A DNA stretch of 64,000 bases from Rhodoplanes serenus (GTDB taxonomy: Bacteria; Pseudomonadota; Alphaproteobacteria; Rhizobiales; Xanthobacteraceae). The notes below the pieces were generated by a model. That model did no database searches, was not told the origin of the DNA, and was given only the letters and a program-made list of their open reading frames with translations. Positions 16,403 to 24,954 of this stretch are shown here, in pieces (positions within the stretch are counted from its first letter, which is position 1; every line of letters starts with the position of its first letter). A program made the translations under genes and the position numbers. The stretch lies in contig CAMDFO010000008.1 of NCBI GenBank assembly GCA_945897515.1, positions 32,866 to 96,865 of the forward strand, in the 5' to 3' direction.

Positions 16403-17377
16403 TCACTTCCGCAAGCCGGCGCCTGTGACCACCGTGTTCCAGCGCTTATGCTCGTTTTCCATGTGGCGCCGGAAGGCGTCCGGCGTGCCGCCGACCGTCG
16501 TCACGGTCTGCCCCTGCAGGGACTTTGCGACGTCCTCGGCTTTAAGCGCCTCGTTGGCGGCGCGGGAGAGCTTGTCGATGATCGGTTGCGGCGTGCCTGC
16601 CGGCGCGGCCAGCCCGAACCACAGCACGGATTCGAAATCCGGGACGCCGGCTTCGATCATGGTGGGCAGGTCGGGGAGGATGGTGCTGCGCCTGGCGTCG
16701 GTGACGGCGAGCGCGACAAGGGTGCCGGCGCGCACGTGGCCCATAACGGTCGAGGCCGGCGAGAAATAGCCGTGGATGCGGCCGCCCAGCAGATCGGTCA
16801 CCACCGCCGGACTCCCGGTGTAGGGAATGTGCGTGATCTTCACCTTGGCCAGCAGGTTGAACAGCTCGAGCGCGAGATGCGTGGAGCTCGATACTCCGGA
16901 TGAGCCGAACGAGATCGCGTCGGGCTTGGACATGGCGAGGGCGATCAGCTCCTTGACGTTCTTGACGCCGAGCGAGGGATGCACGACCAGCACGGTCGGC
17001 GTCGAGGTCAGCAGTGTGACCGGCGTGAAGTCTTTCATGATGTCGAAATTCAGATTGGAGCTCATCGCCGCGTTGATCATGTTGGCGGCGGAGGCGATGT
17101 AGAGCGTGTAGCCGTCCTTTGGCGCGCGCGCGACCGCGGTGGCCGCGAGACTCGACGCCGCGCCCGGACGGTTCTCCACCACGATCTGCTGGCCGAGGAT
17201 CTGGCTCATCTTGGCGCCGACCACGCGCGCTGAAATGTCCGCAGTGGTGCCCGCCGGGAAGCCGCTGATGACGCGCACCGGGCCGGTCGGGTAGTCCTGG
17301 GCGAGGACTGGCGTGGCTGCGATCCCGATGACGAGCGCCGCGGCGGCGGTCAGCGCGATTCCGATGGGTCGGCTCAT
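16403..17377 (-). CDS. Bug (TctC-family) receptor
   Basis: 324 residues from ATG 17377, with GGGAGGG upstream. Sec signal 1-26 ends VLAQ. Mature start DYPTGPVRVISGFPAGTTADISAR; further landmarks ENRPGAASSLAA, KDGYTLYIASAANMINA, HIPYTGSPAVVTDLLGG and LPDLPTMIEAGVPDFES. It lacks the EKWWPIIK tail of the array receptors, ending HKRWNTVVTGAGLRK, so it belongs to a different Bug clade. Monocistronic; its downstream neighbour is convergent and its upstream neighbour is an unrelated ABC exporter on the same strand. Confidence 0.9.
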   Translation of the reverse strand: MSRPIGIALTAAAALVIGIAATPVLAQDYPTGPVRVISGFPAGTTADISARVVGAKMSQILGQQIVVENRPGAASSLAATAVARAPKDGYTLYIASAANMINAAMSSNLNFDIMKDFTPVTLLTSTPTVLVVHPSLGVKNVKELIALAMSKPDAISFGSSGVSSSTHLALELFNLLAKVKITHIPYTGSPAVVTDLLGGRIHGYFSPASTVMGHVRAGTLVALAVTDARRSTILPDLPTMIEAGVPDFESVLWFGLAAPAGTPQPIIDKLSRAANEALKAEDVAKSLQGQTVTTVGGTPDAFRRHMENEHKRWNTVVTGAGLRK

Positions 17378-17488
17378 GGCAATCCCTCCCTGCCTTGTGC
17401 TCTTGTTGGCCGCAAAGCCAAGCATGTTTTGGCAGGTGCCGCCAGCCGCGCACGATGTCGCAACGACCGGCTGGGAGAGTGGAAGCTC

Positions 17489-19369
17489 CTACTCCGCCGC
17501 CTGCACGTCCGGCTCTACGTCGATGAAGCCTCCGGACTGGCGCTTCCACAGCGCGGCGTAATGACCGCCGTGGGCCAGCAGCTCGTTGTGGGTGCCTTGC
17601 TCGGCGATGCGGCCGCGGTCGAGCACCACCAGCCGATCCATGCGCGCGATGGTCGAGAGCCGGTGCGCGATGGCGATCACGGTCTTGCCTTCCATCAGCG
17701 CGCCCAGGCTGGACTGGATCGCGGCCTCGACCTCGCTGTCGAGCGCCGAGGTCGCCTCGTCCAGCACCAGGATCGGCGCATTCTTAAGGATCACCCGGGC
17801 GATCGCGATGCGCTGGCGCTGGCCGCCGGACAGCTTGACGCCGCGCTCGCCGACATGGGCGTCGTAGCCGCGCCGGCCGCGCCAATCCTCCAGTTCGAGG
17901 ACGAATTCATCGGCGTGCGCGAGCCGCGCCGCTGCGATCACCGCCTCGTCGCTCGCGCCCGGGGTGCCGTAGCGGATGTTGTCGCGGATCGAGCGATGCA
18001 GCAGCGAGGTGTCCTGCGTAACCATGGAAATCTGCATGCGCAGCGATTCCTGCGTCATGCGCGAGATGTCCTGGCCGTCGATCAGGATGCGGCCGCTTTC
18101 CAGATCGAAGAAGCGCAGCAGCAGGTTGACCACGGTGGACTTGCCGGCGCCGGAGCGCCCGACCAGCCCGACCTTCTCGCCCGGCCGCACGTTGAGCGTG
18201 AAGCCGTCGAGCACGGCATATGGGCGCAGCCCGTCTTCGCGAGGCGATGTGTCCCGGCCGTAATGAAACTGCACATCCTCGAATGCGATGGCGCCGGCGC
18301 GCACGTCGAGCGGCTGCGCACCGGTCTGGTCGACCAGACGCAGCGGCTGCGCAATCGTCAGCATGCCCTCCTGCACCACGCCGATCTCTTCGAAGATGTC
18401 GGTGACGGCGAACGCGATCCAGCGCGACATATTGGTAAGCTGGAAGGTCAGCGGCAGCACCATGGCGATGGCGCCGACCTCGACCTTGCCGTAGCGCCAC
18501 AGCACCAGCGCAAGTGCGCCCGCGCCCGCAACGAGCACCGCGTTGAGCACCGCCAGGATGGTCCCAAACGCCGTGATCAGGCGCTGCCCGGCCTGGAAGC
18601 GGCCGGTGTGATAGTCGATCGAATCGCGCACGTATTCGTCTTCGTCACGCGGCCGGGCAAACAGCTTCACGGTCAGGATGTTGGTGTAGCTGTCGACGAT
18701 CCGGCCCATCAGCGCCGAGCGCGCCTCCGAAGTGACCTTGGAGCGGTCGCGCATGCGCGGCACGAAATAGATCAGCAGTCCGATGTATCCGGCGAACCAG
18801 ACCAGGACCGGAAGGGTGAGCCAAAGATCGGCGGCTCCCATCATGATGAGAGCGGTGATGCCGTAGACGACGATGTACCAGATCGCGGTGACCGAGGAGA
18901 CCAGGCTCTCGCGCACCGCCGGTCCGGTCTGCATCACGCGATTGGAGATGCGGCCGGCGAAGTCGTTCTGGAAGAACGCCCAGCTCTGGCGCACGACGTG
19001 CCAGTGGCTCTGCCAGCGGATCAGGTTGCTGAACGGACCCGCGATCGCCTGGTTGGTGATGAGGTAGCGCGCCAGGATGATGCCGGGACGCGCGACCAGG
19101 ATGATCAGCGCCATGCCGACCAGCCAGGGCCAGGTCTCTTCGAGGAAACGGTCGGGCGGAATCGTGGTGACCAGCGTGACGACCTTGCCGATGAACCACG
19201 GCACCGCGGTGTCGAGCAGCGCGACGAACAGCTCGATCACGAACAGCGCGATGAACAGGCCCTTGGCCTGGCGCGCGAAGTGCCAGTAGAAGCCGAGCAG
19301 GCTCTCCGGGGGCACCGGCTGCTCGGGCACGTGCGTCGGACTGATGATTTTTTCGAAGAAACGCAGCAT
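17489..19369 (-). CDS. ABC exporter, fused membrane and ATPase domains (MsbA/multidrug type)
   Basis: 626 residues. The N-terminal half has six membrane helices typical of ABC type-1 exporters. The C-terminal ATPase has a canonical Walker A (GRSGAGKST), Q-loop MVTQDTSLL, signature LSGGQRQRIAIAR, Walker B ILVLDEATSALD and H-loop IAHRLSTI, so it should be active as a homodimer or with a partner half. Family members flip lipid A, other lipids or drugs outward. Only one such gene is here, so a homodimer is likely. Start ATG 19369; the upstream 19370-19477 region separates it from the L,D-transpeptidase operon on the same strand. Confidence 0.9.
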   Translation of the reverse strand: MLRFFEKIISPTHVPEQPVPPESLLGFYWHFARQAKGLFIALFVIELFVALLDTAVPWFIGKVVTLVTTIPPDRFLEETWPWLVGMALIILVARPGIILARYLITNQAIAGPFSNLIRWQSHWHVVRQSWAFFQNDFAGRISNRVMQTGPAVRESLVSSVTAIWYIVVYGITALIMMGAADLWLTLPVLVWFAGYIGLLIYFVPRMRDRSKVTSEARSALMGRIVDSYTNILTVKLFARPRDEDEYVRDSIDYHTGRFQAGQRLITAFGTILAVLNAVLVAGAGALALVLWRYGKVEVGAIAMVLPLTFQLTNMSRWIAFAVTDIFEEIGVVQEGMLTIAQPLRLVDQTGAQPLDVRAGAIAFEDVQFHYGRDTSPREDGLRPYAVLDGFTLNVRPGEKVGLVGRSGAGKSTVVNLLLRFFDLESGRILIDGQDISRMTQESLRMQISMVTQDTSLLHRSIRDNIRYGTPGASDEAVIAAARLAHADEFVLELEDWRGRRGYDAHVGERGVKLSGGQRQRIAIARVILKNAPILVLDEATSALDSEVEAAIQSSLGALMEGKTVIAIAHRLSTIARMDRLVVLDRGRIAEQGTHNELLAHGGHYAALWKRQSGGFIDVEPDVQAAE

Positions 19370-19477
19370 TCAAATTTCCAAAACGTCACGGACGCCAAGG
19401 CGCGGCCAGCGGCGAATCCGTCTTCACGGGGATAATCGCATTTAGCGGGCGTTCGTGACCAGATGGTGGCGAGCCGC

Positions 19478-19942
19478 TCAATGCCGCTGGAGCGTATAGA
19501 TCACGTTGTCGAAGGCGTACAGCAGCGTCTTGGGGTCGCGGAAATGATAGGTGAACTGGCCGGTCGTGCAGCGCAGATCGACGCTTGGGACGTCGCCTCC
19601 TCTCTTGAATCCCATGTTGAGCGCAACGCGCTCCTGGTTCGGCTCGGGCAGGGCGCCCCGGAACAGCGCATCGAGCGGATATTCGCTGGCCTGATATTCG
19701 GCGCGCCGGCAGCCCAGTCCCTTGACCTTTGACGTGACCTCCTTGGCCTTGAAGACGATGAGCGTCTTCAAGAGGCGCTTGCCGCGCGCCGCGGCTGCTG
19801 CGCGCTGGTCTTCCGCCACCCAGGGCGCGGGCGCGGCGTCGACGATTTCCCATTGGCCCAGCAGTGACGCTTCGGCGGCGCCCGGGTCCGGCGATGCGAC
19901 AAGCCACGCCAGCGCTGCGAGGATCAGGACCGGTTGCCGCAT
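19478..19942 (-). CDS. Small exported protein of unknown function
   Basis: 154 residues from ATG 19942, which begins a signal peptide (MRQPVLILAALAWLVA...GAAEA). The mature part (LLGQWEIVDAAPAPWVAED..., LIVFKAKEVTSKVKGLGC..., RCTTGQFTYHF) is a small beta-rich domain with two Cys residues that may pair. It overlaps the end of the CWC-like gene upstream by 19 bases, in a different frame, so it is the third gene of the L,D-transpeptidase operon. The context suggests an envelope role; the family is not recognised. Confidence 0.65.
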   Translation of the reverse strand: MRQPVLILAALAWLVASPDPGAAEASLLGQWEIVDAAPAPWVAEDQRAAAAARGKRLLKTLIVFKAKEVTSKVKGLGCRRAEYQASEYPLDALFRGALPEPNQERVALNMGFKRGGDVPSVDLRCTTGQFTYHFRDPKTLLYAFDNVIYTLQRH

Positions 19943-20142
19943 CGGCTGTCCTCCTGTTGGGACCGCGCGGCGTGCGCTCGCAGGCATGAAAGGCACAGAC
20001 AATCCGCCTCGGCCGACACAGGCATCGGCAACCGGTACGGCTCGTCCACGCACCAGCATCCGCCGGCGCGTCCGCCGCTGCCGCATTCGAACGCGGCGCC
20101 GCAGCGCGCACAGGTCAGAGGACGAATGGCGTTGCTCTGCAT
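19924..20142 (-). CDS. Cysteine-rich CWC-type small protein
   Basis: 72 residues. ATG 20142 shares its A with the TGA of the L,D-transpeptidase gene (TGATG), and its end overlaps the next gene by 19 bases; both overlaps support a real, coupled gene. It has seven cysteines arranged CARCGAAFEC, GCWC, CLCLSC and a final C, the pattern of the Cys_rich_CWC family (named after its Cys-Trp-Cys), probably a small zinc-binding protein. No signal peptide. Its function is unknown; members often sit beside cell-wall genes. Confidence 0.7.
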   Translation of the reverse strand: MQSNAIRPLTCARCGAAFECGSGGRAGGCWCVDEPYRLPMPVSAEADCLCLSCLRAHAARSQQEDSRCGNRS

Positions 20143-20792
20143 CAATGCCGCACGATCACCTTGGCGCCGACCTTGACGCGCTCGTAGAGGTCCTCGATGT
20201 CGTCGTTCACCAGCCGGAAGCATCCGGACGATACCGCGTGCCCGATGGTCTCCGGCGCGTTGGTGCCGTGGATGCGATACACGGTGCCGCCGAGATACAT
20301 GGCGCGAGCGCCCATCGGATTGCCGGGGCCGCCCGCCATCCAGCGCGGCAGATAGGGCTGACGCTCGATCATCTCCGCCGGCGGCGTCCAGTCCGGCCAT
20401 TCGCCCTTGCGCGTGACCTTGAGGATGCCGGTCCAGGTGAAGCCGTCGCGGCCGACGCCGATGCCGTAACGCATCGCGTGGGACGGCGACTGGATCAGAT
20501 AGAGAAAGCGCTCGGACGTACTGATGACGATGGTGCCCGCCGGTTCCGACGATCGAAAGAACACCGGCTGCTTGCGGAATTCATAGGGCAGGGCGTCGGC
20601 CGTTCCCGCGCTTTGGCCGGGATCGACGTCCGGCGCGGTCGGCTCGGGGATGCTCTCCAGCGGGCGGAAGAATTGCGCCGACGCGGAAGAGGCTGCGCCC
20701 AGTGCGACAAGCAGACCGATCACCACAAACCAGCGGCCCAACATGTCTTGGATTTTCCCGGATTTCGACCGTGCGGATGTCGTTCGGTCCAT
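20142..20792 (-). CDS. L,D-transpeptidase (YkuD family)
   Basis: 216 residues. Signal or anchor about 17-40 (MLGRWFVVIGLLVALGAASSASA), then a YkuD domain over the C-terminal 130 residues: IGVGRDGFTWTG, GNPMGARAMYLGG, and the catalytic block IHGTNAPETIGHAVSSGCFRL with the HGT and SSGC(F/I)R motifs and the nucleophile Cys. It makes 3-3 cross-links in peptidoglycan or attaches proteins to it in the periplasm. First gene of a three-gene overlapping operon with the CWC-type protein and the exported protein, and divergent from a GST gene. Confidence 0.9.
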   Translation of the reverse strand: MDRTTSARSKSGKIQDMLGRWFVVIGLLVALGAASSASAQFFRPLESIPEPTAPDVDPGQSAGTADALPYEFRKQPVFFRSSEPAGTIVISTSERFLYLIQSPSHAMRYGIGVGRDGFTWTGILKVTRKGEWPDWTPPAEMIERQPYLPRWMAGGPGNPMGARAMYLGGTVYRIHGTNAPETIGHAVSSGCFRLVNDDIEDLYERVKVGAKVIVRH

Positions 20793-20887
20793 GGGCTTAT
20801 TCCCGTTCCCGATATGCTAGAAGACCCGGCCGATTTCAGCCCCATGAACCTCATGTCAGCATCGCGTCAACATCAAGGACAAGGCCA

Positions 20888-21610
20888 ATGATCGACCTGT
20901 ACTACTGGACCACGCCCAACGGCCACAAGATTACACTGTTCCTCGAGGAGACGGGCACGCCCTACAAGCTGATCCCGATCAACATCAACAAAGGCGAGCA
21001 ATTCAAGGCGGACTTCCTGGCCGTATCCCCCAACAACCGGATACCGGCGCTGGTCGATCATGCGCCCGCCGGCGGCGGCAAGCCGATCTCGGTGTTCGAG
21101 TCCGGCGCCATGCTGGTCTATCTCGCCGAGAAGACCGGAAAATTCCTGCCGAAGGACGGCGCGGCGCGCGCCGACACCATGCAATGGCTGTTCTGGCAGA
21201 TGGGCGGGCTTGGGCCGATGTCCGGGCAGAACAACCACTTCAGCAACTACGCGGTCGAGAAGCTGCACTATGCGATGGACCGCTATCGCAACGAGGTGAA
21301 CCGGCTGTACGGCGTGATGGACCGGCGGCTCGCCGATCGTCCGTTCCTTGCGGGCGAATATTCCATCGCCGACATGGCAAGCTATCCGTGGGTGGTGCCG
21401 CACGAGCGCCAGGGCCAGAAGATTGCCGACTTCCCGAACCTGAAACGCTGGCTCGACGCGATCGCGGCGCGGCCGGCGACGGTGCGCGCCTACGACATCG
21501 TGCAGAAGGTCAACCCGGGCCACGGCGGCATCCGCACCGCCGAGGAGCGCGCCATCATGTTCGGCCAGACTGCGGCCTCGGTCGCGGCCGCCGCGAAGGC
21601 CGCGCAGTAG
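20888..21610 (+). CDS. Glutathione S-transferase, Ure2p/YfcG-like
   Basis: 240 residues. The thioredoxin-like N-domain starts MIDLYYWTTPNGHKITLFLEE; TTPNG is the glutathione site of the Ure2p/YfcG (nu-class) group, which uses Thr and Asn instead of Tyr or Ser. Cis-Pro in RIPALVD and the ESGAMLVYL stretch complete it. The C-domain has FSIADxAxYPW (here YSIADMASYPW). YfcG relatives reduce disulfides, including 2-hydroxyethyl disulfide, and protect against oxidants. ATG 20888 follows AAGGACAAGG. Ends at a strong terminator shared with the convergent MBL gene. Confidence 0.85.
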   Translation: MIDLYYWTTPNGHKITLFLEETGTPYKLIPININKGEQFKADFLAVSPNNRIPALVDHAPAGGGKPISVFESGAMLVYLAEKTGKFLPKDGAARADTMQWLFWQMGGLGPMSGQNNHFSNYAVEKLHYAMDRYRNEVNRLYGVMDRRLADRPFLAGEYSIADMASYPWVVPHERQGQKIADFPNLKRWLDAIAARPATVRAYDIVQKVNPGHGGIRTAEERAIMFGQTAASVAAAAKAAQ

Positions 21611-21635
21611 GATTCAGACGTCATCCAAAATGCAA

Positions 21636-21665
21636 CGGGCCGCCCGAGGGCGGCCCGCTTTGTTG
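21636..21665. terminator. Bidirectional terminator between GST and MBL genes
   Basis: Perfect 10-bp stem CGGGCCGCCC / GGGCGGCCCG (21636-21645 and 21648-21657) with a 2-base loop region, then CTTTGTTG. It lies between two convergent genes. Confidence 0.8.
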
Positions 21666-21682
21666 TGATCGATAGTTGAGCG

Positions 21683-22573
21683 TCAGGCGCCGCGGCCCCA
21701 CAGTCCGCAGTAGCGCCGCGCCACAAAGCCCAAGCCGTTGGCGTAGCCCGGGAGGGTGGCATATTTCTCCAGCTTGAATTCCTTCTCGGCGGTGTCCCAG
21801 CACTTGCCCTCTTGCCCCAACTTCTTCATCTCGGCTGAGGCCTCCTGCATCAGCGTGAGGGTATCCTGCGCGTCTTTCTTGGTGCCGAGCCGGCCGCCCG
21901 GTCCGGGATGGCCGGGGATCATGCGATCCCATTCCATCGCGAGAAGCTTCTTGATGAAGTCCTCGGTCTCCAGCGGATAGATGTCGATGAAGCCGCGGCC
22001 CGGGAACGAGCCGACCGGAATGGTGTCGACCAGGAAGATGATCTTCTCCTTCGGCAGCCGCATCACCAGCGTCGAGTCGGAGTGGTTGAGACCGAGATAG
22101 TGTAGCTCGAGCGTGGTGCCGCCGAGCTTGATGACCTTCTTGTTGCCGATCGACTCGTCGGGCATCACGGTGTGCGGGTCTTTGAGGACTTTGAGCCGTG
22201 CGGTGGCGTTCTTATGTGCGATCACTTTCGCCCCGGCGTCCTTGAACGCCTTGCCGCCGGCGATGTGGTCGAAGTGGACGTGGCTGTAGATCAGATACTT
22301 GATCGGCTTGTCAGTGATCTTCTTGATCGCATCGACGTACTGCTGGCCGCCGGTCGGCCGGCCGTAGGCGACCGGATCGGTGGCGATGACGCCGTCCTTG
22401 GTGACGATGAACATCGCCTGATGTCCAACGTTACGCCAGATGTAGACATTGTCGGTGCCGTCCACCTTGGTGGCTTCGGTCGCCGGCCGCTGCGCCTGTT
22501 GCGCCAGTGCCGGACCGGATAACGCGGTCGCCAGCAGCACTGCGGAAACGGATGTGAAAGCAGCTCGTAACAT
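21683..22573 (-). CDS. Secreted metallo-beta-lactamase-fold hydrolase
   Basis: 296 residues with signal peptide 1-24 (ends ALAQ). The MBL metal motif is HVHFDH near residue 96-101, with GLNHSDS, VDTIPVGSFPG and the terminal GHPGPGG supplying later ligands. The group resembles periplasmic SoxH/quinoprotein-linked or class-B3-like hydrolases common in methylotrophic and soil Alphaproteobacteria; the substrate is unknown. A single ORF with its own upstream palindrome at 22623-22639. The C-terminus CGLWGRGA includes a Cys that may pair with the earlier Cys of GKCWDT. Confidence 0.85.
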   Translation of the reverse strand: MLRAAFTSVSAVLLATALSGPALAQQAQRPATEATKVDGTDNVYIWRNVGHQAMFIVTKDGVIATDPVAYGRPTGGQQYVDAIKKITDKPIKYLIYSHVHFDHIAGGKAFKDAGAKVIAHKNATARLKVLKDPHTVMPDESIGNKKVIKLGGTTLELHYLGLNHSDSTLVMRLPKEKIIFLVDTIPVGSFPGRGFIDIYPLETEDFIKKLLAMEWDRMIPGHPGPGGRLGTKKDAQDTLTLMQEASAEMKKLGQEGKCWDTAEKEFKLEKYATLPGYANGLGFVARRYCGLWGRGA

Positions 22574-22622
22574 GGTCGCCCCCTCCTCAGGAAGTTTCTT
22601 GCCCGAGGTTGGCGGGTGACTG

Positions 22623-22639
22623 CTGTAACGTTGTTACAG
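22623..22639. promoter_or_regulatory. Perfect 17-bp palindrome, operator candidate for the MBL gene
   Basis: CTGTAAC-GTT-GTTACAG, perfect 7-bp arms, 50 bases upstream of the MBL-fold start codon and between the two minus-strand genes. Looks like a dimeric repressor or activator site; the cognate regulator is not in the window. Confidence 0.5.
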
Positions 22640-22703
22640 AGCCAGCCGGACCACGGGCTAACCGATAAACACAGGCGGGCGCCGGATTATTCCTTGCGCG
22701 CCC

Positions 22704-23615
22704 TCATTGATCGCCGATAAAGCCCGCGATCTTCCAGGCGCCGGCGGCGTCCTTGGCGTAGCAGAGTTGATCGCTGCCGAGCGGATTTATGGCATCGGCG
22801 GTCACGTAGCCGAGTTTCCCCGACGGCGTGACGATCCGGAGCATGGCGCTCTGCTGGGCGGCAGGGCTGTCGTCGATCATGACCCAGATGAATTGCAGGC
22901 CGAGCTTCTCGACCACCGGCGCGGTGGGCTGCGGCGTCGCTCGCACTTCAAGGCCGGGCTGGACCGGGTAGCCCCAATCCGATTCGTCGGTGCCGGTTGC
23001 CTGGGCAAGCGCGCCCAGTTGCTTGGAATCGTACACCGGCTCGGCCGGACCGCAGATCACGTCCCGGCGTCCCGGCATGGAACCCGCAGTCGGATCGGCG
23101 ACGAAGCCGGCGAGCGCTTCCCAGCCCGAGCCGTCCTTGACGTTGAGCGACAGCGCGGCGGTGAGGTTGTCGATGCCGGATTTGCGCTTGTCGGCCTTGT
23201 CGCCCTTTTCGCCTTCCCAGAAGAACTCCTTCGCCACCACGAGCTTTGCCAGCGCAGCCCGGTTCTTGCTCTTGGCTGCGGCCTCGACCTGCCTGCGGAA
23301 TGCTTCGAAGCTCGGATCGCTGACCGGCGGCGGCGCGCTGATTGCAACCGCTGTGTACGGCTTCGGTGTCGCCGCCTGCTGCTGTTGCGGCGGTGGCTGT
23401 TGCTGCGGTTGCTGTTGCGGGCGCGGCTGGCGGAGCACCGGCTGCTGCGGGTCGCGGGACGGCTGGGCCGGTCCGCGCTGGGGAGGCTGCGCTTGTCCAC
23501 CTGCCGGCGGAAGCTGGCTCGGGCGCGGCAATTGCGTCTGCGCTTCGCCGGCGCTCGGGGTCATGAGCAGGATCGCGGTGGCGAAAGCGGCGGCGGGGAA
23601 ATGAATACGGCGCAT
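22704..23615 (-). CDS. Secreted SH3-like protein with Pro/Gln-rich linker (paralogue of 23674-24426)
   Basis: 303 residues. Signal peptide 1-26 (ends GEAQ), then a 60-residue Pro/Gln linker (PQQQPQQQPPPQQQQ type runs), then a C-terminal region of about 210 residues shared with the next gene: SFEAFRRQVEAAAKSKNRAALAKLV, FFWE, GIDNLTAALSL, GSGWEALAGFVADPTAGSMPGR, CGPAEPVYD, and a final SH3-like stretch ending LCYAKDAAGAWKIAGFIG. Two Cys in the shared part may pair. Probable periplasmic envelope protein; the function is unknown. It lies 58 bp downstream of its paralogue on the same strand. Confidence 0.75.
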   Translation of the reverse strand: MRRIHFPAAAFATAILLMTPSAGEAQTQLPRPSQLPPAGGQAQPPQRGPAQPSRDPQQPVLRQPRPQQQPQQQPPPQQQQAATPKPYTAVAISAPPPVSDPSFEAFRRQVEAAAKSKNRAALAKLVVAKEFFWEGEKGDKADKRKSGIDNLTAALSLNVKDGSGWEALAGFVADPTAGSMPGRRDVICGPAEPVYDSKQLGALAQATGTDESDWGYPVQPGLEVRATPQPTAPVVEKLGLQFIWVMIDDSPAAQQSAMLRIVTPSGKLGYVTADAINPLGSDQLCYAKDAAGAWKIAGFIGDQ

Positions 23616-23673
23616 CGGACTCTCCAGGTTCGATTCAAAAAACTAGCGCTACAATTGCGACGGCGGTGCGGCG

Positions 23674-24426
23674 TCAGTCGCCACCGCCGACAAAGCCGTT
23701 AATTTGCCAGCGGCCAACCGTGTCCTTGCCGTAGCAGAGCCGATCGGCCGTCAACGCAACCAGGGCGCCGGGCTCCGCAAAGCCAAGACGGCCCAAAGGC
23801 GTCGCGACCTGCAGCCATGTCGTGCCGGCCCGGTTTTCCACCGCCAATGGGGCGAGCACGCGCACGAAGTGCTGGCCGAGCCTGTCGATAGCGGCCCGGC
23901 TGGAGGCGCTGCCGGCATACACGGGGGTCGCCTCGGCGCGCGGATAGCGCCATTCGGCATCCTTGGTCAGGGTCGCATCCATCAGCCGGTCGAACGCGAT
24001 CGCGTCATAGGCCGGCTTGGCCGGGGCGCAGACGATGCCCGGCCGCGCCGGCATCGGCTCCGCCGTCGGTTCGGTCGCGAATGTCGCGAGCGCCTGCCAG
24101 CCTGCGCCGCTGCCGTGCTCCAGGCGCAACGCAGCGGCCAGATTGTCGACCGCGGGTTTCCTGCGTTCGAACCGGCCGCTGAAATCGCGGTCCCAGAAAA
24201 ATCCATGGGAGGCGACCAGCCGCGCCAACTCGGCATAGACCCGGCCCTTGGCGACGGCGGCGAGTTCCGCGCGGAATGTCTCGAAGCCCGCGTCGGCGAA
24301 CACGGCTGGAAGCGTCACCGCTACGGCCTGATAGGGTTTCTGCTCCGCCGGCGCCTGGCGCTGCGCCTGGGCCGGAACCGTCACCATGGACGCGACGGCG
24401 AAAGCGGCGAGGAACGTGCGGCGCAT
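23674..24426 (-). CDS. Secreted SH3-like protein (paralogue of 22704-23615)
   Basis: 250 residues from ATG 24426, with signal peptide 1-22 (ends AQAQ). It is collinear with 22704-23615 from residue about 32 onward: GFETFRAELAAVAKGRVYAELARLV, FFWDRDF, AVDNLAAALRLEHGSGAGWQALATFATEPTAEPMPARP, CAPAKPAYD, LCYGKDTVGRWQINGFVG. It lacks the Pro/Gln linker, which therefore was gained by the other copy or lost here. First gene of a tandem pair; the upstream gene is divergent. Confidence 0.75.
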   Translation of the reverse strand: MRRTFLAAFAVASMVTVPAQAQRQAPAEQKPYQAVAVTLPAVFADAGFETFRAELAAVAKGRVYAELARLVASHGFFWDRDFSGRFERRKPAVDNLAAALRLEHGSGAGWQALATFATEPTAEPMPARPGIVCAPAKPAYDAIAFDRLMDATLTKDAEWRYPRAEATPVYAGSASSRAAIDRLGQHFVRVLAPLAVENRAGTTWLQVATPLGRLGFAEPGALVALTADRLCYGKDTVGRWQINGFVGGGD

Positions 24427-24573
24427 CAGCGTTCTCCGAATCGCCCGGCCCATCCTAATGCCGGAACGTCCGTCCCGCACTGCGCGCATCGCTGTGCCGC
24501 GTGCTAAAATCATTGCCTGCCGCGATTCCTTTCAGAAGATTCCGCCCCAACATCCTGCTAACGGCGAACCATC

Positions 24574-24927
24574 ATGCCCGCAACGCTGTCGCTCTATGTC
24601 CTGCCGATCCTGCTGTTGCTCGTCTCCAATCTGTTCATGACGTTGGCCTGGTATGGCCATCTGCGCTTCAAGGAGACGCCGCTGTTCGGCGTGGTCCTGG
24701 CGAGCTGGGGCATCGCCTTCATTGAATATTGTCTGGCGGTGCCGGCAAATCGCTGGGGCAACGCGGTCTATACGACGGCGCAGCTCAAAACCATTCAGGA
24801 GGTCATCACGTTGCTGGTGTTCGCCGGCTTCTCCGTGGTCTATCTCAAGGAGCAGCTTGGCTGGAATCACGCTGTGGGTTTCGCGCTGATCGCGCTCGGA
24901 GCGTTCTTCATTTTCCAGAAGTGGTGA
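24574..24927 (+). CDS. DUF486 small multidrug-transporter-like membrane protein
   Basis: 117 residues with four membrane helices. The pattern LFMTLAWYGHLRF, FIEYCLAVPANRWG, TTAQLKTIQEVITL and YLKEQLGWNHAVGFALIALGAFF identifies DUF486, a DMT/SMR-like four-helix family of unknown substrate. ATG 24574 is 27 bases upstream of the next gene's end region and the two are probably co-transcribed. Its catalytic or transport role is not established. Confidence 0.85.
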   Translation: MPATLSLYVLPILLLLVSNLFMTLAWYGHLRFKETPLFGVVLASWGIAFIEYCLAVPANRWGNAVYTTAQLKTIQEVITLLVFAGFSVVYLKEQLGWNHAVGFALIALGAFFIFQKW

Positions 24928-24954
24928 TGCAGAGTCCGTGACGGGCAAATTCCG

